From contig CAZCQP010000007.1 of assembly GCA_964500895.1 (NCBI GenBank), positions 9,534 through 73,533 on the forward strand: a stretch of DNA of 64,000 nt, written 5' to 3'. The translations under genes were made by a program, and so were the position numbers. Below the pieces are notes generated by a model, which saw only the letters and a program-made list of their open reading frames with translations, was not told the DNA's origin and ran no database searches. Source of the DNA: CAZCQP01 sp964500895. Lineage in GTDB: Bacteria; Bacillota; Clostridia; Lachnospirales; JAISER01. Every line of letters begins with the position of its first letter. Within the stretch, counting starts at the first letter, position 1. This document shows, in pieces, positions 17,049 to 26,210 of this stretch.

Positions 17049-18476
17049 ATGAAAAAACATGTCAAGCATATTGTTGCTGCTGTGTTGTGCTGTGTGATGG
17101 CGGCCGGGTTATACGGCTGTGGACAAACGGCCAGTGCACCGGCTGAACCGGCCCCGGCTGAAGAACCGGCGGCAACAGACCAAACCCAAGCCCAAGCACC
17201 CCAAGCGGACATAGGCACGTTGCAAGGCTGGGGGGACGCTGTGAAAGCCACATCCCAGGGCAAGCAAATTACCGTGGCCATGGCTGCCCACCCTTCCACA
17301 GAAGCTTTCAGAAAAATGGCCGATGAGTTTTCCGCATTAACCGGCATTACCGTTGTGTGGGATGTGGTGGAAGAAACCAACTTAAAAAACAAGCAACTGT
17401 TGGATGCACAAGGGGCCGGCAGCTATGACGTGTTTATGGTAGACGCCTTCTGGATGAGCGAATATGCTTCTAAAGATGTGCTGGTACCCATCGAAACTTA
17501 TGCCAACGACCCAGCCAAAACTCCGGCCTGGTTTGATTACGAAGACATTATGCCGGCTTACAGAAACGGAATTGCCGGTGCCAACGGGGTGAACTACGGC
17601 ATTCCAACAGCCGGTGAAACCCGGTTTATTGCGTATAGGACAGACTTGTTTGAAAAATATGAAAAAGAACCGCCCAAAACCATGGAAGAGTACTTAGCCC
17701 TTGCTCAATTCTTTAACGGCAAGGAAGACGGCCTTTATGGGGCATCCATGCGGGCACAGCGGGGCATTCACTTTGCTTCCGGGTGGATGAGTATGATGTA
17801 CAACTTTGGCGGCGGTTTTGTGGACCAAACCACCATTGGCACAGACAAAGTAGTGGCCACCGCCAATACCCCAGAAACCGTTGCATCCCTGCAATTTTTT
17901 GTAGACCTGTTAAAATGTGCACCTCCAGACGTTGGTACATACACCCATGAAGAAGCGCTGGGTGCTTTCATTTCTGGTAAAACCGCCATGTGGCTGGATG
18001 CCACCGCTTTGGCTAACCAAATCACAGACCCCAAATCCTCCACCGTGGCAGATAAAGTGGCCTTTGTGCCCACGCCCACCGGTCCGGCTGGTGACGGCGC
18101 TGCTTTAGCAGGCTGGAACCTGGGTATTTCCAATAAATCCGCCAATAAGGACGAAGCTTGGGCATTCATTTGCTTTATGGCCAGCAAAGAAAAATCTATA
18201 GACTATGTGAAAAATGGCGGTGTGGCCACCAGAAGCTCTGTATTTGAAAATGCAGAATTGGCTGCATTAAATCCATCATTCCCGGCTCAAAAAGAAGCAC
18301 TTATTGCCGCTAATGGGCTGGTGGAAAAAGGATTATCCTGGATTCCACAACATGACCAAATAAACCAGATTCTTGAAGTTGCCGGGGCATACGGCAGTGC
18401 GGCGCTGGCCGGTGACATTTCCGTAGAAGATGCATGTAACAACACCCAGAAAGATATTGAAGATTTAATTCAATGA
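17049..18476 (+). CDS. ABC importer sugar-binding lipoprotein
   Basis: 475-residue family 1 extracellular solute-binding protein. A lipoprotein signal ends at AGLYGC (Cys ~24), followed by a Pro/Glu/Ala-rich linker and the two-lobed binding fold (IPTAGETRFIAYRTDLFEKY; GKTAMWLDATALANQ; AGWNLGISNKSANKDEAWAF). It captures a carbohydrate outside the membrane and hands it to the two permeases that follow. A good AAAGGAGATG site precedes the ATG. A strong hairpin separates it from the permease genes. The sugar cannot be named from sequence. Confidence 0.93.
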   Translation: MKKHVKHIVAAVLCCVMAAGLYGCGQTASAPAEPAPAEEPAATDQTQAQAPQADIGTLQGWGDAVKATSQGKQITVAMAAHPSTEAFRKMADEFSALTGITVVWDVVEETNLKNKQLLDAQGAGSYDVFMVDAFWMSEYASKDVLVPIETYANDPAKTPAWFDYEDIMPAYRNGIAGANGVNYGIPTAGETRFIAYRTDLFEKYEKEPPKTMEEYLALAQFFNGKEDGLYGASMRAQRGIHFASGWMSMMYNFGGGFVDQTTIGTDKVVATANTPETVASLQFFVDLLKCAPPDVGTYTHEEALGAFISGKTAMWLDATALANQITDPKSSTVADKVAFVPTPTGPAGDGAALAGWNLGISNKSANKDEAWAFICFMASKEKSIDYVKNGGVATRSSVFENAELAALNPSFPAQKEALIAANGLVEKGLSWIPQHDQINQILEVAGAYGSAALAGDISVEDACNNTQKDIEDLIQ

Positions 18477-18568
18477 TATGTTCTAGAACGTGTTTTAAGT
18501 TCGTTTGAACGGTTTCCCTATCAAAACATTGGTTAAAACCCATTGGTAATGAATTTTCAAACACTGCC

Positions 18569-18604
18569 AAGTATAGTGGAACGGACATTCGTTCCACTAT
18601 ACTT
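18569..18604 (+). terminator. Intercistronic hairpin between binding protein and permease
   Basis: Perfect 15-bp arms (18569-18583, 18590-18604) with a 6-base loop, no T run. It lies between the binding-protein gene and its permeases, where such structures commonly protect the upstream mRNA or reduce read-through. Confidence 0.7.
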
Positions 18605-18640
18605 ATATTACAGCATCAGTCATTAAAGGAGCTACTGTGC

Positions 18641-19531
18641 ATGGACATGTTAAAGTCATACTTTAAGCACAACCCGCACATTAAGTTTATAGCCCCAGCC
18701 ATGACGGCCATGGTGGTCATGTCCATCGTGCCTACGCTGTTTCTGTTGGTTATCAGCATAACCAATTATCAGCTGGGCTGGAAATTTTCCCGGGCAAAAT
18801 TTGTTGGCATTAACAATTTTATTAGGCTGTTTTCCGGGGCAGACCCAGACTTCTGGCATTCCGTATGGATTAGCCTAGCTTTTATGGTGTTAGCCACCGG
18901 CATTGAAATGCTACTGGGTTTTGCTTTGGCCATGCTTCTGAACTCCATGGAGTTTAAGCTAAAAGGCCTGGTGATGGGTATTTTAATCATTCCCTTAGCC
19001 ATGACACCTTCCATAGCGGCGCAAATGTGGAAGCTTATATATAACTCGGAATATGGCATTCTAAATTACTACTTGCAGCTTCTTTTTCATGTGAAAGTGA
19101 CGTGGTTGTCCAGCGGAATGGCATTTTGGTCAGTGCTGTTGGTAGACATTTGGCAGTTTACCCCTTTTGTTACCCTCATCATTTATGCCGGGCTGCGGTC
19201 TATGCCCACCGAACCTTATGAATCTGCTGCCATGGACGGGGCTAACGCCTGGCAAACACTCACCATGATTACCTTGCCCATGATGCGTAAGCTGCTGTTC
19301 TTGGCGCTGCTCTTTAGGGCTATAGATTCCCTAAAGCTGTTTGATACGGCGTTTGTATTAACCCAAGGGGGCCCCGGCAATGCCACAGAGTTTTTAAGCC
19401 TGCATGTGTACCGCATGGCTAATGCCCAAAACGGGCTTATAGGCCGGGCAGCGGCCATTGCCATTGTGTTGCTGGTGATAGTGACCATTGTAAGCCGTTA
19501 CTTAATTAAACAGCAGAGGAAGGAGGCATAG
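18641..19531 (+). CDS. Sugar ABC importer permease, MalF/UgpA type
   Basis: 296-residue inner-membrane permease with six predicted helices. The EAA loop that contacts the ATPase reads YESAAMDGANAWQTLTMITL near residue 195-214. GGPGNATEF before the last helices is typical of MalF/UgpA-type sugar permeases. AAAGGAG lies upstream of the ATG. It pairs with the next gene; no ATPase gene is in the operon. Confidence 0.93.
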   Translation: MDMLKSYFKHNPHIKFIAPAMTAMVVMSIVPTLFLLVISITNYQLGWKFSRAKFVGINNFIRLFSGADPDFWHSVWISLAFMVLATGIEMLLGFALAMLLNSMEFKLKGLVMGILIIPLAMTPSIAAQMWKLIYNSEYGILNYYLQLLFHVKVTWLSSGMAFWSVLLVDIWQFTPFVTLIIYAGLRSMPTEPYESAAMDGANAWQTLTMITLPMMRKLLFLALLFRAIDSLKLFDTAFVLTQGGPGNATEFLSLHVYRMANAQNGLIGRAAAIAIVLLVIVTIVSRYLIKQQRKEA

Positions 19532-19534
19532 CCC

Positions 19535-20365
19535 GTGAACAGAAGCACAAGGAAAACCATAATTAACATAATCAAAGGGTTAATCATCGTTTGCGTATGC
19601 TTTTACATACTCTTCCCCTTTCTCTGGATGGTGATGGTAAGCCTAAGAAACCGGGTGGATATTTTTAACCCAGGCAACTTATTGGTGGCTCCTATTTTAG
19701 ACAATTACCGGACGATTGTTAAGGAGAACAACATACTGTCCTATTTCTACAACAGCTTTATGGTGGTGGTTTTCACCACACTGGTTTCTCTGGTTATTGG
19801 CAGTTTTGCCGCCTATGGCTTTGCCCGATACGAATGGAAACAAAAAGAAGACAGAGCCTTCTTTGCATTAAGCCAGAAATTTTTGCCCGCCATGGCGGTG
19901 GTTATTCCTTATTTTTTAATGGCCGCTTTTTTCAAGCTTTTGGATACCCGGTTGGTGCTTGTCATTTGTTACACCACCTTCAACATCCCCTTCACCATCT
20001 GGATGATGCGGGGATTTATTGAGGAGTTGCCTCGGGAACTGGAAGATTCCGCCTTTGTGGACGGCTGCACACGGCTGCAAACCATCTATAAAATTATTCT
20101 GCCATTGGTGGCACCCGGCATGGTGGCCACGGCCATCTTTTGTATCATTAATTCCTGGAACGAGTTTGTATTTGCAAACTTTTTAACCAGTATCAACAGC
20201 AAAACCATTCCCACCTCTGTGATGATGTACTTGTCTGTGTCTGGGGTAAAGTGGGGAGAAATGTCCGCCACAGGGGTGATGGCCTCTATCCCTGTTTTGG
20301 TTTTTGCCATTGCAGTACAAAAACATATGATTAGGGGCTTGACTTTTGGGGCGGTTAAGGGTTAA
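19535..20365 (+). CDS. Sugar ABC importer permease, MalG/UgpE type
   Basis: 276-residue permease, the second half of the translocation pore. Hydrophobic segments at ~13-35, 70-95, 108-130, 140-160, 185-205 and 245-265. The EAA loop reads LEDSAFVDGCTRLQTIYKII. It ends with the common IRGLTFGAVKG tail of MalG-like proteins. The GTG start has GGAGG 9 bases upstream, 3 bases after the preceding stop codon. Confidence 0.93.
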   Translation: MNRSTRKTIINIIKGLIIVCVCFYILFPFLWMVMVSLRNRVDIFNPGNLLVAPILDNYRTIVKENNILSYFYNSFMVVVFTTLVSLVIGSFAAYGFARYEWKQKEDRAFFALSQKFLPAMAVVIPYFLMAAFFKLLDTRLVLVICYTTFNIPFTIWMMRGFIEELPRELEDSAFVDGCTRLQTIYKIILPLVAPGMVATAIFCIINSWNEFVFANFLTSINSKTIPTSVMMYLSVSGVKWGEMSATGVMASIPVLVFAIAVQKHMIRGLTFGAVKG

Positions 20366-20391
20366 CTATATTATATAAAGCAGGTGACAAT

Positions 20392-21429
20392 ATGACTTCA
20401 AAATTGAAAATGGCCATTGTTGGCGCAGGCATTTGGGGCGAGAACCACGCAAAAATTTATAAGGAACACCCTTTTGTGGAAGTGGTAGGCGTTTGTGACA
20501 TGCATATGGACAAAGCCCAGCAAATTGTAGATAAACTGCAAGTGGGCAAAGCCTATGACAGCTATCACAACATGTTTGAAACCTGCGGCTGTGATGCTGT
20601 AGCCATTGTAACGCCGGATTTTGCCCACGGGGACATTGCCGTGGCGGCTGCGGAACAGAAGAAACATATCCTCATTGAAAAACCGCTGGCCACCACCCAT
20701 GAAGACGTGCACCGCATTGTGGAAGCGGTGACCAAAAACAACGTGCGGGCCATGGTGGATTTACATAACCGCTGGAGCCCTCCTTTCAATGCGGCCTATC
20801 ACGCTGTGCAGCGTGGGGAACTGGGGGATGTGTATAGCGCTTACATGCGTTTGAATGACACCAAGTGGGTGGCCACAGACTTTATTCCATGGGCAGCCAA
20901 ATCCTCTATCTTGTGGTTTTTAGGCAGCCACAGCCTGGATACGTTGCGCTGGTTTTTTAATGACGAAGTGGCCCGTGTATATAGTGTCAGCCGGGAAGGC
21001 ATATTAAAAGGGATGGGCGTGGATACAGTCGATGAATATTTGACCACCATTGAATTTAGAAATGGCGGGGTGGCTCAAATGGAAAACGGCTGGATAACAC
21101 CCAACGCCAACCCTTGTGTGAATGACATTAAGTTTAATGTGCTGGGTACAAAGGGCATGATTGCCATTGATGCCAGCAACCATAACTTAATTCAGCAATA
21201 TACCGACAGCACTGTAACGACGCCGGATGTTCTGGTTCAAAACACCATTTTCGGCAAAGCCAAAGGGTTTGCCTTTGAAAGCATTCGTGGTTTTGTGGAT
21301 TGCCTATTGACCGGTGAAGCTTTTCCGGTTAGTCTGTATGATGCGGCCAATACGTCACTGGCTATTTTGGCCATTATGGAGTCTGCGCAAAGCAGAATGC
21401 CTGTTGAAGTTAAAAACTTGTATGAATGA
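20392..21429 (+). CDS. Gfo/Idh/MocA-family NAD(P)-dependent oxidoreductase
   Basis: 345-residue dehydrogenase. The Rossmann nucleotide site is at the N-terminus (AIVGAGIWGENHAKIY), with the family's EKPLATT catalytic-lysine motif near residue 97-103 and a C-terminal alpha/beta domain with the open-faced sheet. Members oxidise or reduce sugars, inositols and sugar acids. In this operon it probably acts on the imported sugar. AGGTGA precedes the ATG; 26 bases after the permease. Specific substrate unknown. Confidence 0.9.
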   Translation: MTSKLKMAIVGAGIWGENHAKIYKEHPFVEVVGVCDMHMDKAQQIVDKLQVGKAYDSYHNMFETCGCDAVAIVTPDFAHGDIAVAAAEQKKHILIEKPLATTHEDVHRIVEAVTKNNVRAMVDLHNRWSPPFNAAYHAVQRGELGDVYSAYMRLNDTKWVATDFIPWAAKSSILWFLGSHSLDTLRWFFNDEVARVYSVSREGILKGMGVDTVDEYLTTIEFRNGGVAQMENGWITPNANPCVNDIKFNVLGTKGMIAIDASNHNLIQQYTDSTVTTPDVLVQNTIFGKAKGFAFESIRGFVDCLLTGEAFPVSLYDAANTSLAILAIMESAQSRMPVEVKNLYE

Positions 21430-21446
21430 TTGGAAGGGATGACATC

Positions 21447-22832
21447 ATGATGCGATTTGGCGTTCAAGTTGATGTGAAAAATGTGCCCCCGCTGGACGGG
21501 GGCTTTGTACCGCTGGCAAAATTTAATGCTGCGTTTTTGGCCACGGCTAAAAAGCCCATTGTTATTGCAGTGGAGCGTTCAGGAGGGCTGGTTTCTGTTT
21601 TTCCAACCCATATTCATGGGACAAAGGAAATGGAAGCAGCGGACAAGTTTTATGTAGAGCGTACAGTAAAATTTTTGCTGTGGGCCAGAGGTGGCGCAAA
21701 AGTGATGCTGTGCGGCGATGAAGCCATGGCTCAATATTTGTCGGAGGTGTATGCTCCCCAAGGCAAGCGGGCCTTTGACTACAACTTTATGTCCAAAATT
21801 TTTGAGCGCTCCTTTGAAGTGGTGTACTTACCTTTAGAGGATGCCCCGGAAGCAAAGGAAAACCCGCAAGCCATTGGCCGCCATCTGGAAGGCTGCCGCA
21901 TTGGTTTTGATGCCGGTGGCAGCGACCGAAAGGTTTCTGCTGTGGTGGACGGTGTGCCGGTTTACAGCGAAGAAGTGGTATGGTTCCCTAAAATTACGGA
22001 AGACCCGGAATACCATTATGCAGGCATTGTGGAAGCTTTTAAAACAGCTGCCTCCAAAATGGAGCGGGTGGATGCCATTGGGGTCAGTTCGGCAGGCATT
22101 TACATTGATAACCGCACCATGGCCGCTTCATTGTTTATAAAAGTACCTGAGCCTTTATTCAGTGAAAAAGTAAAAGACATTTATATTCGTGCAGCCAAAG
22201 AAATTGGTGCAGATGTGCCTTTGTATGTGGCCAATGACGGGGATGTTACCGCATTAGCCGGTGCCATGGCGCTGGGGGAAAACGGCGTGCTGGGTATTGC
22301 CATGGGTACCAGCCAGGCGGCAGGTTATGTGGATGCCCAAGGTAACTTAACCGGCTGGTTGAGTGAATTGGCTTTTGCCCCGGTAGATGGCCAAGAAAAT
22401 GCCCACTACGATGATTGGGCAGGCGATATTGGTTGTGGGGTGCAGTACTTCTCCCAGGACGCAGTGATTCGGTTGGCACCTTCTGTGGGCATTACGCTGG
22501 ATGCTGGGTTGTCCCCAGCAGAAAAATTAAAGGTTGTGCAGGAGGCCATGGAGGCCGATCATCCAGGTGCCATTCAAATCTATGAAACCATTGGATGTTA
22601 TCTGGGGCATGCCCTGGCCTATTATGCAGACTTTTATGAAATTCTTCACGTCTTATTGCTTGGACGGGTAACTTCTGGTAAAGGCGGGGATATTGTATTA
22701 AACTGCGCACGTCAAGTGCTGGAAAGCGAATACCCTGCGCTTTCTAAGCAGATGAACGTCCAACTGCCCGATGAAAAAAGCAGACGGGTGGGGCAGAGTG
22801 TGGCAGCTGCTTCGTTGCCAGAGTTAAGATAA
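21447..22832 (+). CDS. ROK/ASKHA-fold sugar kinase-like protein
   Basis: 461 residues, longer than a normal ROK kinase (~300). An N-terminal extension of ~145 residues, which I do not recognise, is followed by an actin-like ATPase fold: IGFDAGGSDRKVSAVVDG (phosphate-1 loop), AIGVSSAGIY, VANDGDVTALAGAMALG (DG of the active site) and GIAMGTSQAAGY (adenosine side). The zinc-binding Cys cluster typical of ROK proteins is not obvious. The ATG at 21447 has GGAAGGG 8 bases ahead. Last gene of the first sugar operon; probably phosphorylates the imported sugar or its oxidised product. Confidence 0.75.
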   Translation: MMRFGVQVDVKNVPPLDGGFVPLAKFNAAFLATAKKPIVIAVERSGGLVSVFPTHIHGTKEMEAADKFYVERTVKFLLWARGGAKVMLCGDEAMAQYLSEVYAPQGKRAFDYNFMSKIFERSFEVVYLPLEDAPEAKENPQAIGRHLEGCRIGFDAGGSDRKVSAVVDGVPVYSEEVVWFPKITEDPEYHYAGIVEAFKTAASKMERVDAIGVSSAGIYIDNRTMAASLFIKVPEPLFSEKVKDIYIRAAKEIGADVPLYVANDGDVTALAGAMALGENGVLGIAMGTSQAAGYVDAQGNLTGWLSELAFAPVDGQENAHYDDWAGDIGCGVQYFSQDAVIRLAPSVGITLDAGLSPAEKLKVVQEAMEADHPGAIQIYETIGCYLGHALAYYADFYEILHVLLLGRVTSGKGGDIVLNCARQVLESEYPALSKQMNVQLPDEKSRRVGQSVAAASLPELR

Positions 22833-22838
22833 GGTTTT

Positions 22839-23089
22839 CCGTCTGCGCAAGCGCAGACGGGTGGGCGGCCTAATGGCTATTTGCCGATGTTGCATGTGCG
22901 CCGCCCAAATTGGCGAGAGCCGTCGCCGTCTCTTGTCTTCCGTATGGGTAAGCTGATGCGTCATGGGGAGATGGCGGCCAAGATTTATAAGTTGGGGCGG
23001 CTCAGGTTTGTCAACGGCAAGTGGCCTTATGGCCGCCCTACCGGGCGGGAGCCCCAGATGTGCGCATGCGCACATCTGGGGCTCCCGCC
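22839..23089. repeat. Highly palindromic structured element
   Basis: Three nested or adjacent palindromic parts. 22839-22860 is a perfect 10-bp hairpin with an AA loop. 22863-~22945 and ~22950-23038 are imperfect inverted arms; the outermost 24 bases match closely and later blocks (CCGCCC, then GCCGTCTC-like) keep pairing. 23044-23089 is a perfect 46-bp palindrome (two 23-base arms, no spacer). GC content is clearly above the neighbours. It fills the gap between the ROK gene and the leuS terminator. It could be a mobile palindromic repeat or a structured RNA; no coding signal is convincing. Confidence 0.65.
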
Positions 23090-23133
23090 AAAGCAAAGCG
23101 GAATGGCGTTAAAACGCCATTCCGCTTTGCTTT
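23090..23133. terminator. Bidirectional terminator after leuS
   Basis: Perfect 21-bp arms (23090-23110, 23113-23133) with a 2-base loop; A-rich on one side and T-rich on the other. It overlaps the end of the leuS stop region and would end the 12-gene minus-strand operon. Confidence 0.9.
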
Positions 23134-25547
23134 TATCCTTTAATAACAAAATTCACAATACGTCCAGGTACATAGATTTCTTTAACAATGGTCACATCTT
23201 GCAAACGGCTGCCTAAGGCTTCTTTGGCTTGTGCAATAATGTCTTCCTTGCTGCTTTCTGCCTGAACGGAAATGGTGGCACGTAACTTTCCGTTCAATTG
23301 CACTGCAATGTCCACCGTATCTGTTTTCAGTTTACTTTCATCACACACCGGCCACTTAGCATCAAACACGGAAGTATTATGGCCAGTCATGGCCCAAAGT
23401 TCTTCTGCCATATGGGGTGCAAAGGGCGAAAGAAGCACAATAAGGGTTTCTAACGTCTCTTTATCCAGCCCATTTTGGGTCTTGGCAACATCTGCCAGCT
23501 TCGCAGTATACTCCATAAAACCACTAACCACCGTGTTTAGGCTCAGGTTGTCTAAGCGGATGGTGATTTCGTACACCAGCTTGTTGCGCCAATATTCCAG
23601 TTCCTTAGTGGGCATAATGGGCTGGTCTTTGTATGCACAGATAAACTTCCAGGTGCGGTTTAAATAGCGGAAAACACCATCAATGCCGCTATCGTCCCAT
23701 TCGGAATCCTGTTCGGGGGGGCCGATGAACAGCTCGTACATGCGCAAGGAGTCGCAGCCATACCGAGCCACCAGTTCATCCGGGGACACCACATTGCCCT
23801 TGGATTTACTCATTTTCATGCCGTTTTTGTTAATCATGCCCTGGTTAAACAGTTTTTGGAAGGGCTCGTCAAAGTCCACCACACCTATGTCATACAAGAA
23901 CTTGGTATAGAAACGGGCATACAACAGGTGAAGCACCGCATGTTCAATGCCGCCCACATAGTAATCCACAGGCAGCCATTTGGCCAGTGCTTCCTTGCTG
24001 GCTAGTTCCTTGTCGTTGTGCGGGTCTGCATAGCGTAGGAAATACCAAGAGGAACCCGCCCATTGGGGCATGGTGTTGGTTTCCCGTTGTGCCGGGCCGC
24101 CGCATTCCGGGCAAGTGGTGCTTACCCAATCTGTGATGGTAGCCAGGGGGGATTCCCCGGTAGAAGTAGGCAAATAGCTGTCTACCTCCGGCAAAAGCAC
24201 CGGCAACTGGTCGTGAGGAACCGCCACAATACCGCATTTGTTGCAATGTACCACGGGAATGGGTTCGCCCCAATACCGCTGGCGAGAGAACACCCAGTCC
24301 CGCAGCTTATAGTTCACGGTCTTTTTGCCAAGACCCTCTTTTTCAATATAATCCATGACAATGGCTTTGGCTTCCCCGGAAGGCAAGCCGTTAAACTGCC
24401 CGCTGTTAACCATAACCCCTTCTTCGGTGTAGGCTTCCGTCAATTCTTCCACAGGGGAATCGGCCTTTTGAATAACCTGAACGATGGGCAGGTTAAACTT
24501 GGTGGCAAACTCAAAGTCCCGTTGGTCATGGGCGGGCACGCACATGATGGCACCGGTGCCGTAGTCTGCCAATACATAGTCGGAAATCCAGATGGGGCAT
24601 TTGTCCCCGCTTAAGGGGTTAATGGCATAACTGCCGGTAAACACCCCGGTTTTTTCTCTGTCGGACATACGGTCCACAGAGGATTTGGTGCTGGCGGCAT
24701 ACACGTAAGCTTCAATGGCTTCCTTATGGTCCGGGTTGGCTTCTGCCAGTTTGGAAACCAGGGCAGCTTCCGGTGCCAGCACCATAAAGGTAGCGCCGTA
24801 CAACGTATCTGGACGGGTGGTGTAAACACGGATGGCCGTGTCTAACCCATCCACTGCGAAGTCCACTTCCGCACCGTAGCTTTTACCAATCCAGTCTGCT
24901 TGCATTTTTTTTACTTTTTCCGGCCAGTCCAGCTTATCTAAATCTTGCAGCAGCCGTTCGGCATAGGCGGTGATTTTTAACATCCATTGTCTTAAAAACT
25001 TTTTGGTTACCGTGGTACCGCAACGGTCACAAACCCCGCTGGTGGCTTCTTCGTTAGCCAGCACGCATTTGCAGCTATCGCACCAGTTTAAAGGCATTTC
25101 TTTTTCGTAGGCCAGCCCTTTTTTAAACATTTCTGCAAAAATCCATTGGGTCCATTTGTAGTAGCTGGGGTCGGTGGTGTTAATTTCCCGGTCCCAGTCG
25201 TAAATGGCGGAAATGTCGTGGAGCTGGCGTTTGGCGTTGGCAATATTCTCAGCGGTGCTCACTTTAGGGTGGGCGCCAATTTTAATGGCGTAGTTTTCAG
25301 CAGGCAAACCAAAAGCGTCCCATCCCATGGGATGCAACACATGATAACCCTGCAAAACTTTATAGCGGCTTAATACGTCGCTTAACACATAACCCCGCCA
25401 GTGCCCCACGTGCAGCCCGCTGGCAGAAGGGTAGGGGAACATGTCCAGGCAATAAAAGGTGGGTTTGTTTTCGCCCGGCTTGTTCACCGGTTCTTTGGCC
25501 CAGTGGGCCCGCCATTTCTTTTCAATTTCAGTAAAATTGTAGTTCAT
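23133..25547 (-). CDS. leuS: Leucyl-tRNA synthetase
   Basis: Charges tRNA-Leu. 804 residues, a normal bacterial LeuRS. Class I motifs: FPYPSASGLHVGHWRGY (HIGH variant) and KMSKSKGNVVSP. A CP1 editing domain (~220-420) includes TTRPDTLYGATF, and zinc-ribbon Cys pairs occur in the inserted regions (CDSCKC; CPECGG). The ATG at 25547 has GGAGG 5 bases ahead; upstream in-frame ATGs are too close to or overlap that site. No T-box fits: only 45 bases separate it from recR. Its position as last gene after dnaX-ebfC-recR is unusual. Confidence 0.97.
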   Translation of the reverse strand: MNYNFTEIEKKWRAHWAKEPVNKPGENKPTFYCLDMFPYPSASGLHVGHWRGYVLSDVLSRYKVLQGYHVLHPMGWDAFGLPAENYAIKIGAHPKVSTAENIANAKRQLHDISAIYDWDREINTTDPSYYKWTQWIFAEMFKKGLAYEKEMPLNWCDSCKCVLANEEATSGVCDRCGTTVTKKFLRQWMLKITAYAERLLQDLDKLDWPEKVKKMQADWIGKSYGAEVDFAVDGLDTAIRVYTTRPDTLYGATFMVLAPEAALVSKLAEANPDHKEAIEAYVYAASTKSSVDRMSDREKTGVFTGSYAINPLSGDKCPIWISDYVLADYGTGAIMCVPAHDQRDFEFATKFNLPIVQVIQKADSPVEELTEAYTEEGVMVNSGQFNGLPSGEAKAIVMDYIEKEGLGKKTVNYKLRDWVFSRQRYWGEPIPVVHCNKCGIVAVPHDQLPVLLPEVDSYLPTSTGESPLATITDWVSTTCPECGGPAQRETNTMPQWAGSSWYFLRYADPHNDKELASKEALAKWLPVDYYVGGIEHAVLHLLYARFYTKFLYDIGVVDFDEPFQKLFNQGMINKNGMKMSKSKGNVVSPDELVARYGCDSLRMYELFIGPPEQDSEWDDSGIDGVFRYLNRTWKFICAYKDQPIMPTKELEYWRNKLVYEITIRLDNLSLNTVVSGFMEYTAKLADVAKTQNGLDKETLETLIVLLSPFAPHMAEELWAMTGHNTSVFDAKWPVCDESKLKTDTVDIAVQLNGKLRATISVQAESSKEDIIAQAKEALGSRLQDVTIVKEIYVPGRIVNFVIKG

Positions 25548-25592
25548 CATTTCCTCCATCTTTTGTAAGGAATTATATTTTAAGAAAATGTT

Positions 25593-26198
25593 TTAACCCA
25601 TTTCTCTGCGCCATTGCAGTGCTTTAGACAAAGTGACTTCATCCACATACTCCAAATCCCCGCCCACAGGCACACCGTGGGCAATGCGGGTGACTTTGAT
25701 GCCCAAGGGCATGAGCAATTTGCTAATGTACATGGCTGTGGCTTCACCTTCCACATTAGGGTTGGTGGCCAATATTACCTCGGCAACGCCATCTTCTTCA
25801 TTTAAACGTTGCAACAGCGCTTTGATTTTAATATCCTCCGGGCCAATGCCGTTTAAAGGGGAAATGGCCCCGTGTAACACATGATATAGCCCAAAATAAG
25901 CGCTGGTACGCTCGTAGGCCGCCATGTCCCGGGGGTCTTCCACCACCATGATGGTGGACTGATCCCGCTTGGGGTCTGCACACAGCCTGCATACGTCATC
26001 GTCCGTTAAATTGCAGCATTTCTGGCAATAGTGAATCTTGGCCTTGGCTTCTGTGATGGCTGTGGCCAAAGCCTGTGCCTTCTCTGTGGGCAGGTTAATG
26101 ATATGGAAAGCCAGCCGCTGGGCAGACTTTCCGCCAATTCCCGGCAGCTTGCCCAGTTCCTCAATCAGCCGGGTCATGGGGTTGCCGTATACATTCAT
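25593..26198 (-). CDS. recR: Recombination mediator protein RecR
   Basis: Works with RecF and RecO to load RecA at gapped DNA. 201 residues. N-terminal helix-hairpin-helix (LGKLPGIGGKSAQRLAF), the C4 zinc motif (CQKCCNLTDDDVCRLC), a Toprim domain with MVVEDPRD and LATNPNVEGEATA, and the C-terminal Walker-B-like end. AAGGAG precedes the ATG. It follows ebfC by 12 bases in the conserved dnaX-ebfC-recR order. Confidence 0.97.
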   Translation of the reverse strand: MNVYGNPMTRLIEELGKLPGIGGKSAQRLAFHIINLPTEKAQALATAITEAKAKIHYCQKCCNLTDDDVCRLCADPKRDQSTIMVVEDPRDMAAYERTSAYFGLYHVLHGAISPLNGIGPEDIKIKALLQRLNEEDGVAEVILATNPNVEGEATAMYISKLLMPLGIKVTRIAHGVPVGGDLEYVDEVTLSKALQWRREMG

Positions 26199-26210
26199 GG
26201 GCTACTCCTT

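Noticed and set aside
22824..23216. Open frames on both strands across the palindromic element
   Set aside because: They read the same palindrome in both directions (sharing a stretch with CACAHLGLPP), lack ribosome binding sites, and run into leuS or the ROK gene.
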